A stretch of 22,604 nucleotides of DNA, from positions 1 to 22,604 of the forward strand of contig QZKK01000128.1 in NCBI GenBank assembly GCA_003599475.1, in the 5' to 3' direction. A model generated the notes under the pieces. It had not been told where the DNA came from. It saw nothing but the letters and a program-made list of their open reading frames with translations, and did not search any database. Origin of the DNA: Desulfobacteraceae bacterium (GTDB taxonomy: Bacteria > Desulfobacterota > Desulfobacteria > Desulfobacterales > SURF-15). Position numbers and translations under genes: made by a program. This document shows, one piece after another, positions 1 to 7,700 of this stretch. Each line of letters opens with the position of its first letter. Within the stretch, counting starts at the first letter, position 1.

Positions 1-486
1 GGAGATGTTTCCCGAGGCGGGCATCCGGCTTGAAAAACTGGCATTCAGTCGAACGGCCGGAAGCGGATTGATCACCCCCAGGCAGTTGGGACCGACCACC
101 CGGATGCCGGCTTCCCGGCAAACCGAAACGATCCGGTCTTCGATGGCACGCCCCTCTTTGCCGACTTCTCGAAAGCCGGCCGATACGATGACAATCCCCT
201 TGACCCCCTTTTTCACTGCGTCTTCCACGGCCTCAAGCGCCGGCTTGGGGGGGAGAATGATCATGGCGAGATCGATCGGATCCGGTATGGCGGCGACGGA
301 CGGATAGGCCCTGACGCTGGCAACCGATTTTGCATTGGGGTTGACCGGGTAGAGGGTACCGGTATACCCCCCCTTCAAAATGTTGACAAAGATATCGTGT
401 CCGACCTTGCCGGGGGTGGTAGAGGCACCCACCACGGCAACGGATACAGGGGAGAAGATGGCATCCAGACGATCGACACTGCTCAT
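1..486 (-). CDS. Acyl/acetyl-CoA synthetase (ADP-forming), CoA-binding N-terminal part, truncated by window edge
   Basis: I translated this region myself. It opens with ATG at 486-484 and gives 162 uninterrupted codons to the window edge, so the rest of the gene lies to the left. The protein begins MSSVDRLDAIFSPVSVAVVG, and the Rossmann-type CoA-binding stretch VAVVGASTTPGKVGHDI follows at about residues 17-33. Later motifs are GIVIVSAGFREVG and GPNCLGVINP, the signature of the CoA-binding domain of ADP-forming acetate-CoA ligases and related succinyl-CoA-synthetase-like enzymes. Family knowledge: these enzymes convert acyl-CoA, ADP and phosphate to free acid, CoA and ATP in the cytoplasm. 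Substrate specificity cannot be read from this domain. It follows rsmI on the same strand after a 74-base gap that holds half of a repeat element, so co-transcription with rsmI is uncertain. Whether the ATP-grasp half is fused cannot be seen. Confidence 0.85.
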   Translation of the reverse strand, partial: MSSVDRLDAIFSPVSVAVVGASTTPGKVGHDIFVNILKGGYTGTLYPVNPNAKSVASVRAYPSVAAIPDPIDLAMIILPPKPALEAVEDAVKKGVKGIVIVSAGFREVGKEGRAIEDRIVSVCREAGIRVVGPNCLGVINPLPAVRLNASFSSRMPASGNIS

Positions 487-514
487 TTTAATTCCTCGCT
501 TGTATCATCATTCC

Positions 515-603
515 GCCACCAAGGCACGAAGACACCAAGGCATCCAGGTTCCAACAAGTATTAGACTTTGGGCCTCTTCTTTGTGGCTTTGTGTCTTTGT
601 GGC
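515..603. repeat. Palindromic repeat element of CACnAAG units, overlapping the 3' end of rsmI
   Basis: The left arm (515-541) reads as 8-base units CACCAAGG, CACGAAGA, CACCAAGG. The right arm (577-603) is its imperfect reverse complement, in units such as CTTTGTGG. A 35-base centre separates them. A related element lies at 20567-20648. Such CACnAAG palindromes are dispersed in many deltaproteobacterial genomes (general knowledge, not searched). The right arm is read as the last codons of rsmI. Confidence 0.75.
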
Positions 604-1457
604 CGTTCGGGTTCGCTCGATTTTAATTTTAATGCTTGCCGATAAATCTGCTTCCTGGGGAGGCCGTACTTTTTCGATGTTGTTTTTACCGCATCGGAAA
701 AAGAATTCGCCTCCGAAGCCAGGAGCCGTTCCAGATCTTCTTTTACCGCCTCCATAGAAACCGCAGGCGGATCCGCTGCACCCGATACCAGCAGGGTAAA
801 CTCACCTTTTATGGTGGACCGCCCCTCCAGCAGCGCTTGCATATCCGACAGGCTTCCTCGAAGAAACTCTTCGTGCGGCTTGGTCATCTCTCTGGCGAGC
901 ACCCCGTGCCTGCTTCCGAATATGCAGGCAAGCTCTTCGAGAAGCGAGACGATTCGTTTGGGGGATTCATAGAATACGATCGTACGCCGGTCCGTTGCCA
1001 ACGCTTCGAGCTCTTTCATCCGCTGGGTCTTTTTTTTAGGCAAAAAGCCGACGAAAACGAAAGCATCGGTCGGCAGAGCGGAAACGCTCAAGGCGGCGGT
1101 GACAGCGGAAACACCGGGAACCGGTATCACCGGTATCTTCCGGTCGACAGCGGCTTTGATCAGGCGATAGCCGGGGTCCGAAACCGAAGGTGTTCCTGCA
1201 TTCGACACCAGTGCGATCGCTTCCCCATCGATCAACCGCCGGATCAGTTGAGGAGTTCGTTCGGCTTCGTTAAAATCATGGTAGGAAATCAATGATCCTT
1301 TGATGTCGTGATGCGCCAAATGTCTCCGGATCACCCGGGTGTCTTCCGCAGCCACGACATCGGCGGAAGCAAGTGTGCGCAAGGCTCTCAACGTGATATC
1401 TTCCATATTGCCGATGGGCATTGCCACTACAAAGAGTCTGCCGGTTTCTTGCATCAT
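561..1457 (-). CDS. rsmI: 16S rRNA 2'-O-ribose C1402 methyltransferase RsmI
   Basis: The 298-residue protein has the tetrapyrrole-methylase fold typical of RsmI. The N-terminal strand and loop are GRLFVVAMPIGNMEDITLRA (about 6-25), then AAEDTRVIRRHL (36-47) and the hallmark VSNAGTPSVSDPGYRLI (84-100), followed by VPGVSAVTAALSVSALP. The enzyme methylates the 2'-OH of C1402 in the 30S decoding centre using SAM. Its ATG (1457-1455) overlaps the yraN stop by four bases, so the two are translationally coupled. The last 14 or so residues (from about 285, PQRHKATKKRPKV near the end) are encoded by one arm of the palindromic repeat, and the stop codon lies inside that element. The body of the protein is intact, so this looks like a tolerated basic tail. 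Confidence 0.95.
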   Translation of the reverse strand: MMQETGRLFVVAMPIGNMEDITLRALRTLASADVVAAEDTRVIRRHLAHHDIKGSLISYHDFNEAERTPQLIRRLIDGEAIALVSNAGTPSVSDPGYRLIKAAVDRKIPVIPVPGVSAVTAALSVSALPTDAFVFVGFLPKKKTQRMKELEALATDRRTIVFYESPKRIVSLLEELACIFGSRHGVLAREMTKPHEEFLRGSLSDMQALLEGRSTIKGEFTLLVSGAADPPAVSMEAVKEDLERLLASEANSFSDAVKTTSKKYGLPRKQIYRQALKLKSSEPERPQRHKATKKRPKV

Positions 1458-1828
1458 TTCCCGAAGGCCAAGTCGAATGCGTTTCTGACGATTTCTATTT
1501 GCGGCGGCCTCTCATCGGACTGGATGGTCAGGACGTCGAAGCGCGCACGCGATTGCATCTGATGCGTCGATTTCAGGTAGTGCAGGGCGACCATCGACAT
1601 ATTTCTCTGCTTTTTAGGCGTTATGGCCCATTTCGGATGTCCATACCGTTTCGATCTTCTGGCCTTTACCTCCACAAAGACGATGACGCCGCCGTCTTTT
1701 GCGATGATATCGATTTCTCCAAGTTTCGTACGGTAGTTTTGCTGAAGGATCCGGTAGCCGTTCTTTGTCAGAAATCGAACCGCTTCCGATTCTCCTTTTT
1801 CTCCGTATTGTCTCGATGAAGGCTGCAT
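1454..1828 (-). CDS. yraN: YraN/UPF0102 family nuclease-like protein
   Basis: A 124-residue protein of the usual length for UPF0102. It has the compact PD-(D/E)XK-like core of this family: E13 in GEKGESEAVRFL, the GEID of TKLGEIDIIAKDG (E38, D40), and FVEVKAR (E53, K55). The family resembles Holliday-junction resolvase-type nucleases, but its cellular role is not settled. It starts with ATG at 1828 and ends by overlapping rsmI, and yraN next to rsmI is a common bacterial arrangement. In many relatives rnhB lies between rplS and yraN. Here only a 153-base spacer with a GC-rich hairpin is present. Function remains general. Confidence 0.9.
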   Translation of the reverse strand: MQPSSRQYGEKGESEAVRFLTKNGYRILQQNYRTKLGEIDIIAKDGGVIVFVEVKARRSKRYGHPKWAITPKKQRNMSMVALHYLKSTHQMQSRARFDVLTIQSDERPPQIEIVRNAFDLAFGK

Positions 1829-1879
1829 GGAAACTCGGAAAAAACATCAGGTAGGGGAAACGACTGCCTCAAATGAAGC

Positions 1880-1909
1880 GAGGCCGGCCAGGAAAACCCG
1901 ACCGGCCTC
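1880..1909 (-). terminator. GC-rich hairpin downstream of rplS, possible terminator or attenuator
   Basis: A perfect 8-base stem, GAGGCCGG (1880-1887) with CCGGCCTC (1902-1909), closes a 14-base loop in the rplS-yraN spacer, about 70 bases past the rplS stop. On the minus strand there is no real U-tract after it, so it may only reduce readthrough or protect the mRNA end. Confidence 0.4.
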
Positions 1910-1981
1910 TTTGAATCCGGAAACAACAACATCCGTACTTTTTCGGGAAACCTTTAAGCTTCCTCCGATATGATGCCATCA

Positions 1982-2329
1982 TCAAACCGTTCGGCGCTCG
2001 CGAATCCTCGCTGCCTTGCCTCTCAGCTTCCTCAAGTAATAGATCTTGGCTCTCCGTACCCGCCCCCGGCTGACCACCTCGACCTTGTCGATGATGGGTG
2101 AGTGCAGCGGAAAGATGCGTTCGACCCCGATTCCGTAAGAAACCTTTCTGACGGTGAAAGTAGCGTTTACGGTTCCGTTTTTCCTCCCGATGACAACCCC
2201 CTGAAACACCTGGACGCGTTCTTTTTCACCTTCCTTGATCTTGACGTGGACATTTACGGTGTCTCCCGGCGAAAATTCAGGCACATCCAGGCGCATCATC
2301 TCTTTTTCAAGCTGTTGCAACTTTTCCAT
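1982..2329 (-). CDS. rplS: 50S ribosomal protein L19
   Basis: The 115-residue product begins [20 protein letters not shown] and shows the L19 core: [51 protein letters not shown] and the basic C-terminus [19 protein letters not shown]19 sits at the 30S-50S interface. I chose the ATG at 2329 because GGGGGA lies five bases upstream of it. An in-frame ATG at 2341 would add four residues and lacks a comparable site. It follows the SPOUT methyltransferase after 95 bases in the same operon. Confidence 0.96.
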   Translation of the reverse strand: MEKLQQLEKEMMRLDVPEFSPGDTVNVHVKIKEGEKERVQVFQGVVIGRKNGTVNATFTVRKVSYGIGVERIFPLHSPIIDKVEVVSRGRVRRAKIYYLRKLRGKAARIRERRTV

Positions 2330-2424
2330 GTTGTCCCCCATAATTTGAGCTTCACTCGATCTAAACGCCGATTCGAATATCGCAATTGGAAATTTTTATC
2401 TTTACCTCTTTTTCACAGGAAAAT

Positions 2425-2985
2425 CTATTCTTTCTTTCCCACCAGCCGATCCAGGATAACGGCGGCCGCCGATCGAACGGAGAGGTGATTGTACCCCGTA
2501 TTCCCTTCGATCGGTTCCAGAACATAATCGGCAGACATAAGAATCTCTTCCGCAAGCCCCCAAGCCGTACCGAAAACCAGCATATAGGGCGCTTGGTTTT
2601 TCAGCAGTTCCCTTGCGGCTTCGAATCCGATGCACCGCCTGTTCTCCTTTGCGCTGGTGACAATCGTCTTCGGTATCTGCCCTTCGAGGGCGGCGATCGA
2701 TTCGACGGCGGTGCCGAAAGAATCGACTGCACGGATCAGCGACATGGAATCCCGCCGGTTCGGATTGTACGCTGCCCCCGCACCTTCCAGCCAGTGCGCA
2801 GCGATCCGCTTCACCAGATTCAATTGATCGGTCAAGGGCGTAACGACATAGAACTGGTTAACTCCGTATGTTTTGGCCGCACGGGAGATATCGTGCAGGT
2901 CCAGATTGGTCACTGCCGATGCGATCTTTTCACCGGCTTTATTGACCACCGGGTAATGGAGCAGCGCCACATACAGATTGGGCAT
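2425..2985 (-). CDS. SPOUT-superfamily RNA methyltransferase (TrmD-associated, PF09936-like)
   Basis: A 186-residue protein beginning MPNLYVALLHYPVVNKAGEK. It resembles the small SAM-dependent RNA methyltransferase family found beside trmD in deltaproteobacteria, Aquificae and Thermotogae. Visible signs are the N-terminal LYVALLHYPV and TNLDLHDISRAAKTYGV, the glycine-containing loop LVFGTAWGLAEE, and the C-terminal YNHLSVRSAAAVILDRLVG, which fits a trefoil-knot SAM site. The RNA target is not known from sequence. The ATG at 2985 is preferred over an in-frame TTG at 3000 because GAAGAGA precedes it at suitable distance. Its first 47 bases overlap the 3' end of trmD in another frame, implying tight coupling. 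Confidence 0.85.
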   Translation of the reverse strand: MPNLYVALLHYPVVNKAGEKIASAVTNLDLHDISRAAKTYGVNQFYVVTPLTDQLNLVKRIAAHWLEGAGAAYNPNRRDSMSLIRAVDSFGTAVESIAALEGQIPKTIVTSAKENRRCIGFEAARELLKNQAPYMLVFGTAWGLAEEILMSADYVLEPIEGNTGYNHLSVRSAAAVILDRLVGKKE

Positions 2986-3727
2986 CGATGATCTCTTCAA
3001 TATCGAAACGCCACTTTTTCAAAATTTCGATCTCTTCCCGGGTAAGCGGCCGGTTCTTTAAAAGATCCTTCCGTTTCAAAAGGGTGCGAATCAGCGCAGA
3101 CTCTTTTCTCCAGGCATCGATTTGACCGTGGTTTCCGGACAAAAGCACATCCGGAACCTCCTCCTCCTCGAAACTTCGCGGTTTGGTGTACTGGGCATGC
3201 TCCAGCAGGCCATCGGCAAACGAATCCTTTTCCGCAGCCTGCTCACCGCCCAGGATGCCCGGAATCATCCGGATCACCGCCTCGATGAGAACCATGGCAG
3301 CCGATTCTCCGCCGGTGAGCACGTAATCCCCGATGGATACTTCGAAATCGATAAAATCGGTGCAGACCCGCTCGTCCACACCCTCATACCGGCCGCAGAC
3401 CAGGATAAGCCCCTGCAGGGAGGAGAGCGTTCGGGCAAGGTCCTGGTTGAGAGCCCGACCCTGAGGGGTCAGAAGGATGGTCGCCGCCCCCGGAACCTTG
3501 CCCCTGGCGGACCGGATGGCTGCAGCCAGCGGCTCCACCTTCATCACCATCCCGGATCCCCCGCCATAGGGCGTATCATCGGTTGTCTGGTGCCGGCCGG
3601 CTGCAAAAGCCCTGATGTTTACGGCTTCTGCGGATATCTTACCGCTTTCGATGGCCCGGCGGACGATCCCATTTTCCCAGAAGGGCTTAAACATTTCAGG
3701 GAAAATGGAAAGAACGATCACCTTCAT
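2939..3727 (-). CDS. trmD: tRNA (guanine37-N1)-methyltransferase TrmD
   Basis: A 262-residue SPOUT enzyme that makes m1G37 in tRNAs with G36-G37, guarding against +1 frameshifting. The N-terminus is MKVIVLSIFPEMFKPFWENG. The knot and SAM site are visible in DDTPYGGGSGMVMK, LLTPQGRALNQ, LVCGRYEGVDERV and SIGDYVLTGGESAAMV. The C-terminal tRNA-binding part includes HAQYTKPRSF, VPDVLLSGNHGQIDAWR and TREEIEILKKW. The ATG at 3727 gives the standard start. An in-frame TTG two codons upstream is less likely. The rimM stop lies 12 bases upstream. The last 47 bases overlap the next gene, a second SPOUT enzyme. Confidence 0.96.
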   Translation of the reverse strand: MKVIVLSIFPEMFKPFWENGIVRRAIESGKISAEAVNIRAFAAGRHQTTDDTPYGGGSGMVMKVEPLAAAIRSARGKVPGAATILLTPQGRALNQDLARTLSSLQGLILVCGRYEGVDERVCTDFIDFEVSIGDYVLTGGESAAMVLIEAVIRMIPGILGGEQAAEKDSFADGLLEHAQYTKPRSFEEEEVPDVLLSGNHGQIDAWRKESALIRTLLKRKDLLKNRPLTREEIEILKKWRFDIEEIIDAQSVCGAAPLPGGQ

Positions 3728-3739
3728 GAACAAAAAACC

Positions 3740-4261
3740 TTACAGACCCTCCGGAAGCTTCACCGTCATACGGCCGTTTGCCTTATCGATCTTTAAAACC
3801 ACATGCTCCAATGCCGGAACAAGGATTTCATTCTCTTGGTTTCGCACCACATAAACGTCGTTGCTGCCGGTGGGAATGACCGCCTCCACACGTCCCATGT
3901 ACTCTTCTTCGGCATCGTAGACGGAAAGCCCGATGATTTCGAACCAGTAGTAGGTCCCTTCTTCCAAATCCGGCAGACGATTCTTTGGCATCAAAAGGTC
4001 GCATCCAGCCAATGAGGATGCCTCGTTTCGATCTTCGATTCCCTGGAGCGACAAAAGCATCCCTTTTCCGTGTGACTTCGCCCACCGGATGAGATACTTT
4101 TTTTTCATGCCTTGATTGTTTTTAAGGAGAATGCGGGTACCCGGTTGAAAGATGGATAGAGACTCTGCGTACGGATGAACTCTTAACGCCCCATTGATGC
4201 CGTGGGGCCCGACAATCTTTCCAATCGAGAGATAACCATCTGTCTCCACAAGGCTATTCAA
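3740..4261 (-). CDS. rimM: 16S rRNA processing/ribosome maturation factor RimM
   Basis: The 173-residue protein has both RimM domains. The N-terminal beta-barrel begins [20 protein letters not shown] and continues to [20 protein letters not shown]. The PRC-barrel has [48 protein letters not shown] and MTVKLPEGL. RimM binds S19 and helps mature the 30S head. The start is uncertain. TTG at 4261 overlaps the end of khpA and has GGAA just upstream, while a GTG at 4249 would shorten the protein by four residues. The position between khpA and trmD is standard. Confidence 0.95.
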   Translation of the reverse strand: MNSLVETDGYLSIGKIVGPHGINGALRVHPYAESLSIFQPGTRILLKNNQGMKKKYLIRWAKSHGKGMLLSLQGIEDRNEASSLAGCDLLMPKNRLPDLEEGTYYWFEIIGLSVYDAEEEYMGRVEAVIPTGSNDVYVVRNQENEILVPALEHVVLKIDKANGRMTVKLPEGL

Positions 4262-4484
4262 TTATTTCCAGGACGGTTCGCTTTTTTACCTTCGCCGATG
4301 CGGCGCTCAAGATCGTTCTCATGGCTCGGGCGGTTCGACCCTGCTTTCCGATTACTTTCCCTAGATCCTCTTTGGCTACTTTCAACTCCAAAACCGATGT
4401 CTGGTTCCCCTCCACTTCAGCAACAGAGACCTGATCCGGATTGTCAACGAGCGCCTGGGCAATGTACTTAATCAGCTCTTTCAT
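4254..4484 (-). CDS. khpA: KH-domain RNA-binding protein KhpA (YlqC family)
   Basis: A 76-residue single KH-domain protein. The RNA-binding GxxG loop is GKQG at residues 46-49 within [17 protein letters not shown], followed by the basic end [14 protein letters not shown]. Family members are small global RNA chaperones, often paired with a second KH protein, and commonly sit between rpsP and rimM as here. The stop codon overlaps the probable rimM start, so translation is probably coupled. GAAAGGAGATG precedes the ATG as a ribosome-binding site. Confidence 0.92.
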   Translation of the reverse strand: MKELIKYIAQALVDNPDQVSVAEVEGNQTSVLELKVAKEDLGKVIGKQGRTARAMRTILSAASAKVKKRTVLEIIE

Positions 4485-4529
4485 CGCGCCATCTCCTTTC
4501 CAAGCAGTTGAGAATTAGGGGATAGGACA

Positions 4530-4784
4530 CTATGCAGGCATTATCGAAGCCTTTCTGTTCTTCAAAATATTCTTTACCGTATGGGTTGGAATCGCACCCT
4601 GTTCCATCCAGTATTTGATCCGCTCATCCTTGACCGATACATCGGCCGGCTCCGATAACGGGTTATAGGTGCCTATAATTTCAATGAATCTCCCGTCTCG
4701 CGGACTTTCGCTGTTTGCCACCACGATCCTGTAAAAGGGCCTCTTTTTCGCTCCGTGCCTTGCCAACCTGATCTTCACTGCCAT
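4530..4784 (-). CDS. rpsP: 30S ribosomal protein S16
   Basis: The 84-residue protein begins [20 protein letters not shown], the canonical S16 start, followed by [20 protein letters not shown] and [20 protein letters not shown]. Length and motifs are normal for the family. It lies 13 bases after ffh and 45 bases before khpA. ffh-rpsP adjacency is frequent in Proteobacteria. GAAGGAGAATC just before the ATG provides a good ribosome-binding site. Confidence 0.97.
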   Translation of the reverse strand: MAVKIRLARHGAKKRPFYRIVVANSESPRDGRFIEIIGTYNPLSEPADVSVKDERIKYWMEQGAIPTHTVKNILKNRKASIMPA

Positions 4785-4797
4785 CTTCGATTCTCCT

Positions 4798-6129
4798 TCA
4801 GAAGGGGAGCATGCCGCGGCTGAATCCCCGCATGCCGCCCTTGTTCATTTTCTTCATCACCTTGAGAAGTTGCGTATAGTTTTTCAAAAGTTTATTCACA
4901 TCCTGAACACTGGTGCCGCTTCCGTTTGCAATGCGTTTTCGGCGGCTTCCGTTGATCACAAGATGATTCTGGCGTTCCTGAGGCGTCATGGAATTGATCA
5001 TCGCCTCGATTCGAGCGAATTCTTTTTCGTCCACCTCGAGATTCTTGAGTTGTTTCGCCTTACCGATTCCGGGAATCATTCCGAGCAGATCGTTCAGAGG
5101 TCCCATTTTCCGAATCTGTACCATTTGATCACGAAAATCTTCCAGTGTAAACAGGTTTTTTCGGAGTTTCCTCTCAAGCTCTCTGGCTGTTTTTTCATCG
5201 ACCGCCTCCTGCGCCTTTTCGATCATCGTCAGGATGTCTCCCATCCCCAGGATTCTTGAAGACATCCGTTCCGGATGAAAAGGTTCCAGGTCGCTTGACT
5301 TTTCGCCCACCCCGACGAACTTGATCGGCTTTCCGGTGATCGATTTGATGGAGATGGCCGCCCCGCCCCGGGCATCGCCGTCCATCTTGGTCAACACCAC
5401 CCCGCCGATATCGAGCGCCCGATCGAAGGAGCCGGCGATATTGACGGCATCCTGTCCGGTCATGGCATCGGCAACCAGAAGAACCTCCGAAGGCTTCACG
5501 GCATCCCGGATTCGGCGCAGCTCCTCCATCAAAGTTTCATCCACATGGAGCCGCCCTGCCGTATCCAGCAGCAGCACATCGCACCCTTTCTGCTGAGCCG
5601 CTGTCCGGGCATCCCGGCATATGTCGACGGGATCCATATCGACGGTTGACGGATACACCGGAACGTTGAGCTGTTCGGCCAGTTTCTTGAGCTGGTCGAT
5701 GGCAGCCGGGCGGTAAACGTCCGCAGGCACAAGAAAAGGATGATGTCCTTTTTTCCTTAAAAACAAAGAGAGTTTTCCGGCGCAGGTAGTTTTTCCGGAC
5801 CCCTGCAAGCCCACCAGCATAATCGATACCGGCCGCGGTCCGGACAGGTCCAGCTCCTGATGCCGGGCTCCCATCAAGTCGGTCAACTGCTCGTTGACGA
5901 TTTTGATGACCTGCTGGCCGGGGGTGAGGCTTGCCAGGACCTCTTGCCCGAGGGCGCGCTCTTTTACATCGGAGATAAACTGTTTGACCACCTTGTAGTG
6001 GACGTCTGCCTCGAGAAGCGCCATGCGCACTTCCCGAAGACCCTCTTCGATGTTCTTCTCGGAAAGCTTCCCGTGTCCTTTCAGTCTTTTGAATACCGCA
6101 TCGAGCCGGTCGCTCAAGCTTTCGAACAT
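4798..6129 (-). CDS. ffh: Signal recognition particle GTPase Ffh
   Basis: A 443-residue SRP54/Ffh protein. The N-terminal helical bundle occupies about residues 1-90. The GTPase domain has the P-loop GLQGSGKTT at 107-115, then [23 protein letters not shown] (G3) and [10 protein letters not shown] (G4). The methionine-rich M domain from about residue 300 binds 4.5S RNA and signal peptides and ends [19 protein letters not shown]. With 4.5S RNA and FtsY it delivers nascent membrane proteins to SecYEG. It is the first gene of the leftward operon, and a sigma70-like promoter sits about 40-65 bases upstream of its ATG. Confidence 0.97.
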   Translation of the reverse strand: MFESLSDRLDAVFKRLKGHGKLSEKNIEEGLREVRMALLEADVHYKVVKQFISDVKERALGQEVLASLTPGQQVIKIVNEQLTDLMGARHQELDLSGPRPVSIMLVGLQGSGKTTCAGKLSLFLRKKGHHPFLVPADVYRPAAIDQLKKLAEQLNVPVYPSTVDMDPVDICRDARTAAQQKGCDVLLLDTAGRLHVDETLMEELRRIRDAVKPSEVLLVADAMTGQDAVNIAGSFDRALDIGGVVLTKMDGDARGGAAISIKSITGKPIKFVGVGEKSSDLEPFHPERMSSRILGMGDILTMIEKAQEAVDEKTARELERKLRKNLFTLEDFRDQMVQIRKMGPLNDLLGMIPGIGKAKQLKNLEVDEKEFARIEAMINSMTPQERQNHLVINGSRRKRIANGSGTSVQDVNKLLKNYTQLLKVMKKMNKGGMRGFSRGMLPF

Positions 6130-6164
6130 ATCAAACTTCCTTACATATCGGCATTAAACTCTTG

Positions 6165-6193
6165 AAAATAGAATACAGGATATGATATGTCAA
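6165..6193 (-). promoter_or_regulatory. Sigma70-type promoter of the ffh operon
   Basis: On the minus strand a perfect -35 hexamer TTGACA (6193-6188) is followed by a 17-base spacer and TATTTT (6170-6165, four of six matches). This predicts a start about 30 bases before the ffh ATG. It would serve ffh through rsmI. Confidence 0.65.
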
Positions 6194-6330
6194 GATAATT
6201 AATCCGCAGACTACGCCGGTTCGCAAGATTGAGACAAACCGACACACGTTTCGAATCCGATAATCCGCGTAACCCGCGCGTTCTGTGAATGAAGGAAAAA
6301 TCCTGAATAATTTCGTAATTTATTCTCTAA

Positions 6331-6489
6331 CCGTTCACAGGTTCAGCGTTAAAAGGTTCAACAATTGGGAATTTCAATGACTGAGGACTCAACGATGGCT
6401 TTGATTCTTCAATATTTTTAGGGTTCAAAACCTGTAAACCAGCCCAGTTCTTAACTTCTGAACCTTGAACCTTTGAACCCCTGAACGTT
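6331..6489. repeat. GTTCA-type degenerate repeat, inverted pair
   Basis: The left arm (6331-6363) is built of units such as GTTCACAG, GTTCAGC and GGTTCAACA. The right arm (6457-6489) carries the complementary units CTGAACC, TTGAACC, TTTGAACC and CCTGAACG. The arms form an imperfect palindrome around about 93 bases of ordinary sequence. Unit length is seven to eight bases, comparable to the repeats at 515, 7561 and 20567. Confidence 0.65.
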
Positions 6490-6500
6490 TACTTTATATT
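6473..6500 (+). promoter_or_regulatory. Probable rlmN promoter with -35 in the repeat arm
   Basis: TTGAAC (6473-6478, four of six) and TATATT (6495-6500, five of six) are separated by 16 bases. Transcription would begin near 6507, giving a short leader before the ATG at 6524. The -35 hexamer is part of the GTTCA repeat arm. Confidence 0.5.
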
Positions 6501-6523
6501 TTATGCTCCGTTGAGACGGCAAA

Positions 6524-7633
6524 ATGAGTGCTTCCGACAAACCGAACCTTCTGGATCTGACCAAACAGGACCTGATCGATTGGCTGCAGCTCAAGGGAAT
6601 CGCCGCTTACCGTGCATCCCAGATCTTCAAATGGGTTTTTATCCGGCAGGCAGACCAATTCGAGCAAATGTCCGATCTGAAAAAGGACCTCCGGGATCTT
6701 CTGGCAGATCATTTCACCATCGCCGGGCTCGACCGGATTCGACGCGAAGTCTCCGTGGACGGCTCCCGAAAATATCTCTTTCAGTTGTGTGACGGAAATC
6801 GAATCGAAAGCGTACTGATCCCGGAAAGGGACCACCATACCCTCTGCATATCCACTCAGGTCGGCTGCGCCCAGGGGTGCCGGTTCTGTTTGACCGCCCG
6901 GAGCGGTTTTGTACGAAACCTGACGCCCGGTGAAATCATCGCCCAGGTTCGGGAAGTGCAAAAGGAGCTTACCGATTCCGAGCGTTTGACCAATCTTGTC
7001 TTGATGGGAATGGGAGAACCGCTGGCAAATTACGGAAACGTTGTCGCTGCAATCCAGGTTTTCACCAACTGCGAGGAAGGACTGAAGTTTTCGAATCGCA
7101 GGGTGACCCTTTCCACTTCCGGTCTGGTCCCGAAGATTGCAGAACTCGCAACCGAGACCCGGGTGAGTCTTGCCGTTTCTCTCAATGCAACGGAAAATGC
7201 CACACGCAGCCGGCTGATGCCGATCAACCGGAAATATCCGATCGAGACGCTGCTGGATGCTTGCCGAAAATTTCCGCTGCGCTCCGGCCGCCGGATCACG
7301 ATCGAATACATCCTGATCGAGGGCGTCAACGATTCCGAACAGGATGCCGAAAGATTATCCAAATTGCTGCGCCCGGATTGGGCCAAAGTGAACTTGATCC
7401 CCTTCAACGAATTCGAGGCGTGCGGATTTCGCCGCCCGGAGGAACCTGTCATCCAACGGTTTCACGAGGTTTTACTCGAGCGCCGATTCACCACGGTTAT
7501 TCGCCAGAGCAAAGGTCGGGACATCTCTGCGGCTTGCGGCCAGTTGAGCGCAAATCGGGAAGAGGTCAGAGGTCAGAAGTCAGAGATCAGAAGAAGTCGG
7601 GGATCGGAAGCTCGAATCGGAAGCTCGAATTGA
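6524..7633 (+). CDS. rlmN: 23S rRNA A2503 / tRNA A37 C2-methyltransferase RlmN (radical SAM)
   Basis: The 369-residue protein is a clear RlmN. The N-terminal helical accessory domain (about 1-70) includes LKGIAAYRASQIFKWVF. The radical-SAM cluster is C115-x3-C119-x2-C122 in TQVGCAQGCRFC. SAM-binding parts include LVLMGMGEPLANYGNV and LSTSGLVPKIAEL, followed by VSLAVSLNA and RLMPINRKYPIETLL. The methyl-carrying cysteine is C338 in DISAACGQL. The enzyme methylates C2 of A2503 in 23S rRNA and A37 in some tRNAs. Residues after about 342 are not part of the family. They are a 28-residue polar tail encoded by tandem repeats (EEVRGQKSEIRRS and so on). It is transcribed alone and converges on the minus-strand pair beginning at 7701. 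Confidence 0.96.
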   Translation: MSASDKPNLLDLTKQDLIDWLQLKGIAAYRASQIFKWVFIRQADQFEQMSDLKKDLRDLLADHFTIAGLDRIRREVSVDGSRKYLFQLCDGNRIESVLIPERDHHTLCISTQVGCAQGCRFCLTARSGFVRNLTPGEIIAQVREVQKELTDSERLTNLVLMGMGEPLANYGNVVAAIQVFTNCEEGLKFSNRRVTLSTSGLVPKIAELATETRVSLAVSLNATENATRSRLMPINRKYPIETLLDACRKFPLRSGRRITIEYILIEGVNDSEQDAERLSKLLRPDWAKVNLIPFNEFEACGFRRPEEPVIQRFHEVLLERRFTTVIRQSKGRDISAACGQLSANREEVRGQKSEIRRSRGSEARIGSSN

Positions 7634-7677
7634 ATCTCCAACCCGCAACGCGTACCCTATAACACGCAACCCGTAAT
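7561..7677. repeat. Composite short tandem repeats at the rlmN 3' end
   Basis: From 7561 there are seven-base units GAGGTCA, GAGGTCA, GAAGTCA, GAGATCA. These are followed by two perfect copies of the 13-mer ATCGGAAGCTCGA (7603-7615 and 7616-7628). Past the stop codon a different family, AACCCGCAACGCG with relatives, fills 7639-7677. The first two blocks are translated as the RlmN tail. Confidence 0.75.
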
Positions 7678-7691
7678 CCCGCCTCGGCGGG
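7678..7691. terminator. Small GC hairpin between convergent genes
   Basis: CCCGC-CTCG-GCGGG forms a five-base stem with a four-base loop in the 67-base space between the rlmN stop and the end of the facing minus-strand gene. There is no U-tract on either side, so bidirectional termination is only a possibility. Confidence 0.3.
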
Positions 7692-7700
7692 ACGATCCGA

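Larger units (their letters stand above)
6130..6523. other. Divergent intergenic region between ffh and rlmN
   Basis: These 394 bases hold no convincing gene. They contain the ffh promoter, an inverted pair of GTTCA-rich repeat arms and the probable rlmN promoter. Short open frames here are low-complexity and lack ribosome-binding sites. Confidence 0.7.

Noticed and set aside
636..1295. Plus-strand 219-codon open frame within rsmI
   Set aside because: It is antisense to a conserved gene and has no recognisable domain.
7561..7677. CRISPR array or phase-variable minisatellite
   Set aside because: Units are 7-13 bases, degenerate and without unique spacers, so it is not CRISPR. Phase variation cannot be judged from one sequence.
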